A DNA stretch of 64,000 nt from Prosthecobacter vanneervenii (GTDB taxonomy: Bacteria; Verrucomicrobiota; Verrucomicrobiia; Verrucomicrobiales; Verrucomicrobiaceae). Numbering within the stretch: the stretch's first letter is position 1; each line of letters starts with the position of its first letter. The stretch covers positions 744,001 through 808,000 of the forward strand of contig NZ_JACHIG010000001.1 in the NCBI RefSeq assembly GCF_014203095.1. The letters run 5' to 3'. The position numbers were made by a program, and so were the translations under genes. Positions 42,079-50,595 of the stretch are shown here, piece by piece. The notes beneath the pieces are model-generated. The model was not told the DNA's origin. It saw only the letters and a program-made list of their open reading frames with translations, and did no database searches.

Positions 42079-43614
42079 ATGAAATCACCCGGGCTCATTT
42101 TCGCACTGATCACGCTGTGGTGCGGTTCCATGCAGGCGGCCGACCGGCCAAACGTACTGCTGATTCTGGCGGATGATCTGGGGTATGGGGACGTGCGTTG
42201 CTACAACGAGCAGTCCAAGGTGCCCACGCCCAACATCGACAAGCTGGCACGTGATGGCATGCGCTTCACAGACGCCCACAGTCCTGCCACCGTATGCACG
42301 CCTTCGCGCTACAGTCTCATGACGGGACAGATGGCCTTTCGTGTGCCGAATGGCGGCACGGTGTTTCAAGGTGCAGGCGGCCCCAGCCTGATCGCGCCTG
42401 GCAGGCTCACACTGCCAGCCATGCTGAAAAAACAGGGCTACGCCACCGCCGCCGTTGGCAAGTGGCATGTGGGCCTGACTTTCCGAGATTCATTGGGCGA
42501 GGCCATTCACAAAGGAGCCAAGGAGGAGATAAAGCGCATCGACTTCACTCGTCGTATCGAGGGCGGCCCGCTGGATCATGGCTTTGAGTGTTTCTTTGGC
42601 ACGGCCTGCTGCCCCACGACGGACTGGCTGTATGCGTTCATCGACGGCGACCATATCCCCGTGCCGCCGCAGGGTCCGCTGGACAGGTCAAAGCTGCCCA
42701 AGCATCCGTATGCCAATGACTGCCGCGCAGGAGTTATCGCGCCAGACTTCCCGATGGAGGAAGTGGACCTGCTCTTTCTGAAAAAGAGCCGGGAGTTCAT
42801 GCAGGAACATGTGAACCGCGCACCGAAAAAGCCCTTCTTTCTCTTTCATGCCACGCAGGCCGTGCATCTGCCATCCTTTGCAGCGCCTGAGTTTCAAAAC
42901 AAAACAAAGGCTGGGCCGCATGGCGATTTCATAGCAGAGCTGGATCACATCGTGGGCGAACTGCTGAAGGAGCTGGAAAAACTTGGCATCGCTGACAAGA
43001 CGCTGGTGCTTTTATCCAGCGACAATGGGCCGGAAACCACCAGTGTAGCGCACATGCGGGCAGATTATGCACATGATGGTGCACGCCCCTGGCGTGGCAT
43101 GAAGCGGGACGCCTGGGAGGGCGGGCACCGCGTGCCGCTCATCGTTCGCTGGCCAGGCCATGTGAAGGGAGGCAGCACGAGCGATCAGATCGTCTGCCTG
43201 ACCGATGTGATGGCCACACTTGCAGCCATCACAGGTGCGGAGCTGCCGCCAAATGCCGCGGAGGACAGCTTCAATCTCCAACCTGTGCTGGAAAGCAAAG
43301 CCACGGCAGCTGTGCGCCCGTATCTGCTCATGCAGGCTTTTGCTGGAGCGCGCACGCTTTCCATCCGTCGAGGAAACTGGAAGTACATCGACCATCGCGG
43401 CTCAGGAGGAAACAATTACGCCAGTTTTGAACTGAAACGCTACAAGCTGACGGAATCGGCCCCCGAGGCGGAAGGCCAGCTCTATGATCTGGCGAATGAT
43501 CCCGGTGAGACCAACAATCTCTATCTCAAACGGCCCGAAATCGTCGCAGAGCTGAAAGCCCTGCTGGAGCAGTCCAAGCGCGAAGGCCGCAGCACCAGCC
43601 CACCGCCGCCATGA
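42079..43614 (+). CDS. Secreted Cys-type sulfatase
   Basis: 511 residues with a signal peptide (cleavage after ...G-S-M-Q-A-A). The N-terminal metal site N-V-L-L-I-L-A-D-D-L-G-Y-G-D and the activation motif C-T-P-S-R (Cys 73, in T-V-C-T-P-S-R-Y-S-L-M-T-G) place it among Cys-type sulfatases whose Cys is oxidised to formylglycine by FGE or an anaerobic sulfatase-maturating enzyme. K-W-H-V-G and D-N-G-P-E also fit. The probable substrate is a sulfated polysaccharide or glycoprotein glycan. The maturation enzyme is not evident in the window. Its stop overlaps the serine dehydratase start as ATGA. Confidence 0.92.
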   Translation: MKSPGLIFALITLWCGSMQAADRPNVLLILADDLGYGDVRCYNEQSKVPTPNIDKLARDGMRFTDAHSPATVCTPSRYSLMTGQMAFRVPNGGTVFQGAGGPSLIAPGRLTLPAMLKKQGYATAAVGKWHVGLTFRDSLGEAIHKGAKEEIKRIDFTRRIEGGPLDHGFECFFGTACCPTTDWLYAFIDGDHIPVPPQGPLDRSKLPKHPYANDCRAGVIAPDFPMEEVDLLFLKKSREFMQEHVNRAPKKPFFLFHATQAVHLPSFAAPEFQNKTKAGPHGDFIAELDHIVGELLKELEKLGIADKTLVLLSSDNGPETTSVAHMRADYAHDGARPWRGMKRDAWEGGHRVPLIVRWPGHVKGGSTSDQIVCLTDVMATLAAITGAELPPNAAEDSFNLQPVLESKATAAVRPYLLMQAFAGARTLSIRRGNWKYIDHRGSGGNNYASFELKRYKLTESAPEAEGQLYDLANDPGETNNLYLKRPEIVAELKALLEQSKREGRSTSPPPP

Positions 43615-45158
43615 GCGCCGTTTCCATTTTCAATGACGTCATCGGTCCCGTGATGCGCGGGCCGTCCAGCTCGCACTGCGCGGCAGCACTGCGCATCGGC
43701 AGGCTGGCGCGGGATCTGATGGAAGGAGACATCGCAGAAGTGCTGGTGGAGTTTGACCGCAGCGGCTCGCTGCCCACCACGCACGAGAGCCAGGGCAGCG
43801 ACATGGGGCTCTTTGGCGGGCTTCTAGGCTGGGACGCGGATGACGAACGGCTGCCGGACTCCGCGCAGGAGTTGGCAGCAGCAGGCATCGCGCTGCACAT
43901 TGAGACCGTGGATGTGGGAGACCCGCATCCGAACACCTACCGCCTCACGCTGCGCAATGCGCATGAGGCGCACTCGCTGATCGCCATCTCCACCGGCGGA
44001 GGAATGATCGAGGTGCTCAGCATTGATGGCATGGCGATGTCCATGGACGGTGGCTATCATGAGACGCTGATCTGGCTGCCGAAGACCGCACAGGCAGAAT
44101 TTGAGGCAGACGAGGTGCTGCGTCACGATGCAGGTGATCTACAGGTTCTTCAGGTCAAGGGCTCGTCATTTATGAGCACCTCACATCTTCCGGCCATTGC
44201 CGTCAAACGCCTCTCCCCGGTGCTGCCAGTGCCTTCGCACAAAGAGATGCGCATACCCTTCACCAGTTGCGCGGAGATGCTGGTGCAGGATGGCGCACGG
44301 CATACACCGCTGTGGCAACTCGCGGTGGCGTATGAAATGGCACGCGGAAATTTCACCGAGCGTGAAGTCATCGACAAGATGATCGCGATTGTGCGCATCC
44401 TGCGGAAGTCGATCGCCAGCGGCATTGCAGGCACACATTACGAAGATCGAGTGCTGGGGCATCAGAGCGGGCGCTTTAATGAGCTGATGCAGGCAGGGAA
44501 GCTGTTGGACGGCGGCGCACTGAACCGCATCGTGCTGTATGTCACGGCACTGATGGAGGTGAAGAGCTCCGTGGGTGTCATCGTGGCCGCACCCACGGCA
44601 GGTGCCTGTGCGGCGCTGCCGGGAGCGGTGATCGCCATGGCAGAGGCGATGGGAAAATCCGAGGAAGAGATGGCGCAGGCGATGCTCGCCAGCGGGATCA
44701 TCGGCGTCTTCATCGCCACGCGCTGGACCTTTGCCGCGGAGGTGGGCGGCTGCCAGGCGGAGGGTGGCTCTGCCGCCAGCATGGCCGCTGCGGCGCTCAT
44801 CACGCTGGCAGGCGGCACTCTGGATCAGGCCATCGCGGCGGCATCTCTGGCATTTCAGAGCATGCTGGGACTGATCTGTGATCCGATAGCGAACCGTGTG
44901 GAAGCCCCCTGCCTGGGCAAGAACGTCATGGCTGCGAGCAACGCGCTCTCCTGCGCCAACATGGCTCTGGCAGACTTTGATCCGCTCATCCCGCTGGATG
45001 AGGTGATCGATGCCGCGAAGGCCGTTGCAGAAAGAATGCCCCGCGAGCACCGCTGCACGTCTTTGGGCGGACTGGCGGTGACGCCGACCTCGCTGGAAAT
45101 TGAGAAGAAGCTGGCGGAGAAGAAGGCGCGCGGGTGCGGCGGCTGCGGATGTCATTGA
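43611..45158 (+). CDS. sdaA: L-serine ammonia-lyase, single-chain iron-sulfur type
   Basis: 515 residues. The N-terminal beta domain starts S-I-F-N-D-V-I-G-P-V-M-R-G-P-S-S-S-H, the alpha domain begins near 200 and has H-Y-E-D-R-V-L-G-H-Q-S-G-R and the Fe-S ligand cysteines in A-G-A-C-A-A-L-P-G and C-D-P-I-A-N-R-V-E-A-P-C-L-G. It deaminates L-serine to pyruvate. Odd feature: the C terminus is R-G-C-G-G-C-G-C-H, a cysteine-rich tail unlike typical SdaA. It ends the overlapped gene run that begins with dadA, so serine released from glycoprotein is a likely substrate source. Confidence 0.93.
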   Translation: MSAVSIFNDVIGPVMRGPSSSHCAAALRIGRLARDLMEGDIAEVLVEFDRSGSLPTTHESQGSDMGLFGGLLGWDADDERLPDSAQELAAAGIALHIETVDVGDPHPNTYRLTLRNAHEAHSLIAISTGGGMIEVLSIDGMAMSMDGGYHETLIWLPKTAQAEFEADEVLRHDAGDLQVLQVKGSSFMSTSHLPAIAVKRLSPVLPVPSHKEMRIPFTSCAEMLVQDGARHTPLWQLAVAYEMARGNFTEREVIDKMIAIVRILRKSIASGIAGTHYEDRVLGHQSGRFNELMQAGKLLDGGALNRIVLYVTALMEVKSSVGVIVAAPTAGACAALPGAVIAMAEAMGKSEEEMAQAMLASGIIGVFIATRWTFAAEVGGCQAEGGSAASMAAAALITLAGGTLDQAIAAASLAFQSMLGLICDPIANRVEAPCLGKNVMAASNALSCANMALADFDPLIPLDEVIDAAKAVAERMPREHRCTSLGGLAVTPTSLEIEKKLAEKKARGCGGCGCH

Positions 45159-45252
45159 GTGCACCCTGTGTCGCAGCGTGGAAATTGAAGCCTTTTGAAA
45201 GACGGTTGCGGCAGCAGGGTTATTCCTCTAGCCAAGACAAATCCCCCTTTTC

Positions 45253-47601
45253 ATGGCTCAGACATCCCCCCATTTTCGTTTTGCCTCTCTCGTGCTGGGG
45301 CTGCTGACGGCGTACGCTTCCGCCGCCGAGCATCCCGGCGCCGTCATTTACAAAAAGATGTGCAAGGAGTGCCACGGTGCCAAAGGCGAGGGCGTCAAAG
45401 ACAAGTATGACGATCCCCTCACAGGCGATCTGACTCTGGAGGCTCTGGCGCGAAAGATCGAGCGCACCATGCCCGAGGACAAGGAAGGCACCTGTGTGGG
45501 CGATGACGCCAAAAATGTCGCCTCCTACATCTACGAGTCCTTCTATTCCGCCGCCGCGCAGGCACGCAGCCATCCGCCGGAGCAGGACCTGAGCCGCCTG
45601 ACCATCGCGCAGTACCGGGCGTCGGTGATGGACATCATCGGCCGCTTCCGCATGGGGCCGGGGTTTGACCGCCCGCTGAAAGACGAGGCCGGGCTGAAGG
45701 GCACCTACCGGGGCGTGGAGCTGCCCAAGCCCGGAGAGAAGGCCGTGGACACCACGCCCAAGCAGGGCATCAAGGCCAAGCGCCCAAACTACAAGCTGGA
45801 CCGTGTGGATGCACAGGTGGCCTTCCACTTTGGTGCGGACAGCCCGGACAAGGAGAAGATGGAGGCCGAGCAGTTTCAGGACTCCTGGACCGGCAGCGTG
45901 GTGGCGCAGGAGACGGGCGTGTATGAGTTCATGATCAAGACCGAAAACGGCGCGCGGCTGTGGATCAATGACATGAGCGAAAACGACGCTCTGATCGACG
46001 CCTGGGTGAGCGCTGGGCCGAAGGTGCGAGAGGAAAAGAAGAGCCTCTACCTGCTAGGCGGGCGCGCCTATGCGCTGCGGCTGGACCATTTCAAATTCAA
46101 GGAGCAGTCCGCCTCCATCGAGCTGTGGTGGAAGCCGCCGCACGGCACGGCTGAGATCATCCCGCAGCATGCGCTGCGCACCGAGCGCCCGCGTGAGCTC
46201 ATGGTCGTGCGCACCAGTTTCCCAGCGGATGACCGCAGCGTGGGCTACGAGCGCGGCACCTCCATCTCCAAGGCCTGGGACCAAGCCACCACGGAGGCGG
46301 CCATCTCGGTGTCTGAGGATGTGGTAGAGAATCTCAACGAACTGGCCGGCACCAAGGACGGTGCGCCTGACCGTGCAGAGAAGCTGCGGAAATTTGCCTT
46401 CACCTTTGTGGAGGCCGCCTTCTGCCGCCCGCTGACGGAGGAGCAAAAGCAGCTCTATGTCGAGGCGCAGTTCAAGAGCGCCAAGACTCCCGAGCAGGCG
46501 GTGAAGCGCGTGGTTCTCTTCACGCTGAAGTCGCCGCAGTTTCTGTATCCAGAACTGCGCGAAGCGGACAAGCCGGATGACTATGCCTTTGCCTCCCGTC
46601 TGGCGCTGACGCTTTGGGATTCCATCCCTGACAAGAAGCTGATCCAGGCCGCAGCTGCTGGCAAGCTGCGCACCCCGGAGCAGATTCGCGCCGAGGCGCA
46701 GCGCATGCTGACCGATCCGCGCACCAAGGCAAAACTGCACGGCTTCTTCCATCAGTGGCTGGAACTGGAGCGCGCCGAAGGGAATATCAAGGACATGAAA
46801 CTCTTCCCAGGCTTTGACGAGAGCGTGCTGGCAGATCTGCGCGAGTCCCTCTTTGAATTCCTGGACCAGGTGGTGTGGAGCCCGCAGTCTGACTACCGCC
46901 AGCTGCTGCAGGCGGACTACCTGCTGCTGAATGACCGCCTGGGAAAATTCTACGGCAAGCCCGTTCAGGGCGGCAGCTTCCAGCAGGTGTCGTTTGATCC
47001 CAAGCAGCGCGCCGGAGTGGTCACGCACCCCTACCTGCTGGCCTCCCTGGCCACCAGCCGCGCCACCTCGCCGATCCATCGCGGTGTCTTCCTCACACGC
47101 AACATCGTGGGCCTCTCCCTGCGCCCGCCGCCCAAGGCGGTGACCTTTGATGAGAGCCACTTCAATCCGAAGCTGACCATGCGCGAGAAGATCACCGAGC
47201 TGACCAAGAACAACGCCTGCATGTCCTGCCACTCCACGATCAATCCTCTGGGCTTCAGCCTGGAAAATTATGACGCGATCGGCCGCTGGCGCACACAGGA
47301 TAACAACAAGCCTGTGAACGCCGTGGGCGACTTTGCCGATGACGAAGGCCGCAAGGTACACCTGACCGGCCCGCGCGACATCGTGAACTACGTGGCAGGC
47401 AGCCCCTACGGCCACCGCGCCTTCATCCGCCAGATGTTCAATCACTTCGTGAAACAGCAGCCCCTGGCCTACGGCGCGCAGACACTGGAGGACCTGCAGA
47501 AGAGCTTTGCGGCATCCAACTGCAACGTGCAGAAGCTGATCGTGGACCTCACGATGGTGGCCGTGCAAAACGGGAAGAGCTGGGAGCGTGCGGGGGAGTA
47601 G
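45253..47601 (+). CDS. Secreted PSCyt protein with PA14 and DUF1592/DUF1588/DUF1585-type domains
   Basis: 782 residues with a signal peptide (cleavage near A-S-A-A). Haem c motif C-K-E-C-H (Cys 37, Cys 40, His 41) begins the cytochrome domain; DUF1587-like residues follow, a PA14 domain lies at about 190-310 (S-W-T-G-S-V-V-A-Q-E-T-G-V-Y-E-F), and DUF1592/1588 occupy 400-640 (R-L-A-L-T-L-W-D-S-I-P-D; H-R-G-V-F-L-T-R-N). A second C-M-S-C-H near 657 begins DUF1585. The customary partner, a DUF1552 protein, is not adjacent. Function is unproven; PA14 suggests glycan binding. Confidence 0.9.
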   Translation: MAQTSPHFRFASLVLGLLTAYASAAEHPGAVIYKKMCKECHGAKGEGVKDKYDDPLTGDLTLEALARKIERTMPEDKEGTCVGDDAKNVASYIYESFYSAAAQARSHPPEQDLSRLTIAQYRASVMDIIGRFRMGPGFDRPLKDEAGLKGTYRGVELPKPGEKAVDTTPKQGIKAKRPNYKLDRVDAQVAFHFGADSPDKEKMEAEQFQDSWTGSVVAQETGVYEFMIKTENGARLWINDMSENDALIDAWVSAGPKVREEKKSLYLLGGRAYALRLDHFKFKEQSASIELWWKPPHGTAEIIPQHALRTERPRELMVVRTSFPADDRSVGYERGTSISKAWDQATTEAAISVSEDVVENLNELAGTKDGAPDRAEKLRKFAFTFVEAAFCRPLTEEQKQLYVEAQFKSAKTPEQAVKRVVLFTLKSPQFLYPELREADKPDDYAFASRLALTLWDSIPDKKLIQAAAAGKLRTPEQIRAEAQRMLTDPRTKAKLHGFFHQWLELERAEGNIKDMKLFPGFDESVLADLRESLFEFLDQVVWSPQSDYRQLLQADYLLLNDRLGKFYGKPVQGGSFQQVSFDPKQRAGVVTHPYLLASLATSRATSPIHRGVFLTRNIVGLSLRPPPKAVTFDESHFNPKLTMREKITELTKNNACMSCHSTINPLGFSLENYDAIGRWRTQDNNKPVNAVGDFADDEGRKVHLTGPRDIVNYVAGSPYGHRAFIRQMFNHFVKQQPLAYGAQTLEDLQKSFAASNCNVQKLIVDLTMVAVQNGKSWERAGE

Positions 47602-47611
47602 AGCCTAATAA

Positions 47612-47768
47612 TCCTACTCGTCCTCCTACTCTTACTCGTCCTCGATCATGGCGTGAACAAACAGCAGAAGCAGGAATGAACACGCTGGACAGCAGCCGTA
47701 GGCGGGACGCGCAGCGCTATGGTCCTGGATGCGCGGGGGGGGGGGATCGAATTCGAGTAGGAGGACGA
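47612..47768. repeat. Inverted pair of TCGTCC-type hexamer arrays with an 11-base G tract
   Basis: On the plus strand 47612-47647 is TCCTAC, TCGTCC, TCCTAC, TCTTAC, TCGTCC, TCGATC. On the minus strand 47745-47768 reads TCGTCC, TCCTAC, TCGAAT, TCGATC. Between them are about 97 bases ending in eleven consecutive G (47735-47745). Units match those at 18398-18457. No gene overlaps. Confidence 0.7.
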
Positions 47769-47784
47769 AGCAGCAGTGTCGCTT

Positions 47785-48081
47785 TTAGCGAAAGGCTGGG
47801 ATGACTGCCCCGAAAACGAGAATGAGGAACAAGACCAAGGCCACCCACCACCAGAGTTTGCTGCCAGCGATCTCACGGGAGCCTTTGCCGCCGAACTCGC
47901 TGGCGATAAAGTCGTCGTAGTTGAACTCCTCTTCGTCGGGGAGGTCGAGGCCGTCGGTGTGGGTGTTGCCGCTCCAGCCGGATTTGGCGCAGGCACCGCA
48001 TTCATCGCAGGCGGCGGCACCGCGTGGCACCCACTCGCCGCAGGCGGGGCACTGGCCGGGGGGCTTGAAGCGCGTGCTCAT
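47785..48081 (-). CDS. Small zinc-ribbon membrane protein
   Basis: 98 residues. An N-terminal zinc ribbon has C-P-A-C-G (12-residue spacer) C-D-E-C-G, an acidic middle (D-E-E-E-F-N-Y-D-D-F), and a C-terminal hydrophobic anchor W-W-W-V-A-L-V-L-F-L-I-L-V-F. Such tail-anchored ribbons are common and functionally undefined. Its ATG overlaps the stop of the upstream 84-residue gene (ATGA), so the two are likely co-translated. Confidence 0.7.
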   Translation of the reverse strand: MSTRFKPPGQCPACGEWVPRGAAACDECGACAKSGWSGNTHTDGLDLPDEEEFNYDDFIASEFGGKGSREIAGSKLWWWVALVLFLILVFGAVIPAFR

Positions 48082-48332
48082 GGCACAGGCGCGGTGGGCT
48101 GGCGGAACAGGACCGGCACGCTGGCGGTGCAGGAGGTGGCCGCTGAGTCACGGCGGTGAAAGGCGGTGCTGTCTGCCATGCCACCGAGGTCCAGTAGTGG
48201 CGACCATCCGGCCTGACGTGCGGCATTTTCCATGGGGCCGCGGCGCAGCGGCGCGAGCATGATGAGCACCGCCGCGAGGGTCACGGCGGCTGCGAGCATT
48301 TGACTCGTGGTACGGGCGCGCTGCCGGGTCAT
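48078..48332 (-). CDS. Small membrane protein of unknown function
   Basis: 84 residues, with one hydrophobic segment (M-L-A-A-A-V-T-L-A-A-V-L-I-M-L-A-P-L) followed by a polar tail. The main reason to accept it is that its TGA overlaps the ATG of the zinc-ribbon gene by four bases on the same strand. No family recognised. Confidence 0.45.
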   Translation of the reverse strand: MTRQRARTTSQMLAAAVTLAAVLIMLAPLRRGPMENAARQAGWSPLLDLGGMADSTAFHRRDSAATSCTASVPVLFRQPTAPVP

Positions 48333-48432
48333 GGTAATAAGTTAATAATTAACTTCCCCGAAATATTGTCAACCCACGAGTTTGCATGCCCTTTTTGCTT
48401 GTTTTCAGCCATTTCTCAGCCAGCGATGCGCG

Positions 48433-49533
48433 GTGATTTTGATCCTTACCGCAGGTTTTGGCGATGGGCATAACACCGCCGCACGCTCTGTGGCGGAGGC
48501 ACTCTCCCGCCTTTGTCCCGACGAAAAAATCGAAGTGAGCGACCTCATCAGCGAGGCGCTGCCACGCCTCTCGGACGTGTGCAAAAGCCTGTACCAGTTT
48601 GCCATCACACACTGGCCCGCAGGATGGCGCATGACGTATGACCTGATGGGCCGCCCTTCGGTCACGGGACCTGACGCCCTGTGGCAGCGCGCCATGGTGA
48701 AAGCGCTGAAGCAGCGCATCGAGGCGCAGCAGCCGCGGCTCATCATCAGCACCTACCCGCTGTATGCCATCCTGCTGGAGACGCTGTCGCGGCAGCAGGC
48801 CGTGCCGCCCCTGTGCACGGTCATCACCGACTCCATCAGCGTGAATCGCGTCTGGGTCATGTCCGGCAGCAGCCTCTTCTGCGTGGCTGATGATGAGACC
48901 AAGAAGGTGGTGGCGGGCTTTGGCGTTCCGGAGAGCAAGGTGCGCGTGACAGGCTTTCCGGTGGATCTGGCCTTTACCGAGCCGCTGCCTGAGCAGCCGC
49001 CGCACGAGGGCGCGCGCATTCTCTACCTGCCATCCACCACGGGACGCCGCGTGGCTGCCACGCTGGAGGCGCTGAAGCCGCTCTTCCGCCAGGGGGCCAG
49101 GATGACGCTGCCGGTGGGCAAGCATGAGCGACGGCTCTACCATGTGATGCGCCGCTTTACCGACTCCATGCCGCCGGGGACGATGGAGATCATCGGCTGG
49201 ACCAAGCGCATCCCGGAGTTTCTGCGAACACACGATGTGGTGATCTGCAAAGCGGGCGGCGCGATCCTGCACGAGGTGCTGGCGGCCAAGATCCCCGCGG
49301 TGATCGACTACGTGGTGCCCGGCCAGGAGGAGGGCAATGCGGAGATGCTGGTGAAGCACGACGGCGGTGTGGTGACCAAGAGCGCCAAGGAGACTGCTGC
49401 CGCCGTAGAAAGCATTTTGACAAATAACAATGCCGTGGGCCGCCGCATGCGCGCCAGCATGGCCAAAATCAGCATGCCGGATGCCGCCATCCGCACCGCC
49501 AAGGCTGCGCTGGCCGTGGCGGCAGCCAGCTAG
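48433..49533 (+). CDS. MGDG synthase-type (GT28-like) glycosyltransferase
   Basis: 366 residues if it starts at the GTG at 48433, which begins directly with the family N-terminal strand I-L-I-L-T-A-G-F-G-D-G-H-N-T-A-A-R; an in-frame TTG at 48382 would add 17 residues of no clear value. The MGDG-synth N-terminal domain and the GT28 C-terminal domain (C-K-A-G-G-A-I-L-H-E-V-L-A, G-Q-E-E-G-N) are intact. Relatives glycosylate diacylglycerol (MGDG/DGDG synthases, UgtP) or make lipid II (MurG). The N-terminal G-D-G-H motif points to the diacylglycerol branch. Confidence 0.85.
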   Translation: MILILTAGFGDGHNTAARSVAEALSRLCPDEKIEVSDLISEALPRLSDVCKSLYQFAITHWPAGWRMTYDLMGRPSVTGPDALWQRAMVKALKQRIEAQQPRLIISTYPLYAILLETLSRQQAVPPLCTVITDSISVNRVWVMSGSSLFCVADDETKKVVAGFGVPESKVRVTGFPVDLAFTEPLPEQPPHEGARILYLPSTTGRRVAATLEALKPLFRQGARMTLPVGKHERRLYHVMRRFTDSMPPGTMEIIGWTKRIPEFLRTHDVVICKAGGAILHEVLAAKIPAVIDYVVPGQEEGNAEMLVKHDGGVVTKSAKETAAAVESILTNNNAVGRRMRASMAKISMPDAAIRTAKAALAVAAAS

Positions 49534-49542
49534 AGAGCACGC

Positions 49543-49950
49543 ATGAATGCCACCCCTGCCCTGCCCGCCCCTGTGCCGGTCGTGTGTGCCGTCATCATTC
49601 GAGGCGGGCGCATCATGCTGGCGCAGCGGCCTCCGGGCAAGAAGCTCGGCGGGCTGTGGGAGTTTCCCGGCGGCAAGGTGGAGCCCGGAGAGGCCCCCGA
49701 GGCTGCGCTGCACCGGGAACTGCAGGAGGAGCTGGGCTGCAGCGTGCGCATCACGCAGGCGCTGGCGCCTTTTGTGCATGCGTACGACTGGGGCAGCATC
49801 AAGCTGATCCCCTTTGTGTGCGAGCTGGCAAAAGGCAGCACCGAGCCGCATCCGCATGAGCATACCGCGCTGGTGTGGGTGGAGCACGAGGAACTGCTAC
49901 GCTATGATCTGGCCCCGGCGGATGTGCCGGTGGTGGAGATGCTGGACTAG
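49543..49950 (+). CDS. NUDIX hydrolase, MutT-like
   Basis: 135 residues. The Nudix box is complete: G-G-K-V-E-P-G-E-A-P-E-A-A-L-H-R-E-L-Q-E-E-L-G. The upstream L-A-Q-R-P-P-G-K-K-L-G-G-L-W-E-F-P and downstream W-V-E-H-E-E-L features place it in the MutT (8-oxo-dGTPase) subgroup, which cleans oxidised nucleotides. Starts nine bases after the glycosyltransferase stop, so a shared transcript is likely. Confidence 0.9.
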   Translation: MNATPALPAPVPVVCAVIIRGGRIMLAQRPPGKKLGGLWEFPGGKVEPGEAPEAALHRELQEELGCSVRITQALAPFVHAYDWGSIKLIPFVCELAKGSTEPHPHEHTALVWVEHEELLRYDLAPADVPVVEMLD

Positions 49951-49956
49951 GAAGCG

Positions 49957-50595
49957 CTACTGCACCGGCAGTGGCCTGCCCCACGCGCCGCGATGCGCCG
50001 CACGGGCTTCGCGTTCCAGCACACGCAGGTGGTTTTCAAAGTCGTTTTCGCGGCGGCCGTCGGGCAGCCAGGTGCCTTTGGTGTGGATGCGGCAAAGGCC
50101 GGCCTTCACCAGCTTTTCGGAGAGCTCTTCGCCGTCATCAAAGAAGATCAGCGCATACGAGCGCGCGCTGTCATACACGCGTTCCCAACGAGTCTGGATG
50201 GTGAGGTGCTCCTCCCGCAGCAGCTTCTCGGTGAAGACCTTGGCCTCGCGCCCCACATCCACGGTCTGCGGGATGCTCAGCCCGCCGAAGTAGGCGGCCT
50301 GATCCTGAATGCGGTTTTTCACCAGCGGATAGAGACGCTTCTCCGGGCAGTCGGCAAAGTAGAGGCGCAGCACGTTTTCGCCGCCGTCATGGGCGATCTT
50401 GAAGCTGTCGCCGTCATTGTTGGCGTCTTCCACGAGGCGCGGATGGCCTAGGGTGACAAAGAGGCTGCCCTTCTCCGGCCTGGGCGGCGTGGCGGGTTTG
50501 ACGCGGGTCTTGTCCCAGAGCTGCAGCAGCGCGAGGGCCGCGCAGCACAGCCACCAGAGAAAACGCGATCTGCCTGTGCGCGGGCGCCGTCTCAT
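49957..50595 (-). CDS. Thermonuclease (SNase) family membrane-anchored nuclease
   Basis: 212 residues from the ATG at 50595, which overlaps the queE stop as ATGA. An N-terminal anchor (F-L-W-W-L-C-C-A-A-L-A-L-L-Q-L-W) precedes an SNase-like beta barrel with D-G-D-S-F-K-I, L-R-L-Y-F-A-D-C-P-E and S-Y-A-L-I-F-F-D-D-G-E-E. The catalytic Arg/Glu pattern is only partly recognisable, so nuclease activity is likely but not certain. It would face the periplasm. Confidence 0.75.
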   Translation of the reverse strand: MRRRPRTGRSRFLWWLCCAALALLQLWDKTRVKPATPPRPEKGSLFVTLGHPRLVEDANNDGDSFKIAHDGGENVLRLYFADCPEKRLYPLVKNRIQDQAAYFGGLSIPQTVDVGREAKVFTEKLLREEHLTIQTRWERVYDSARSYALIFFDDGEELSEKLVKAGLCRIHTKGTWLPDGRRENDFENHLRVLEREARAAHRGAWGRPLPVQ

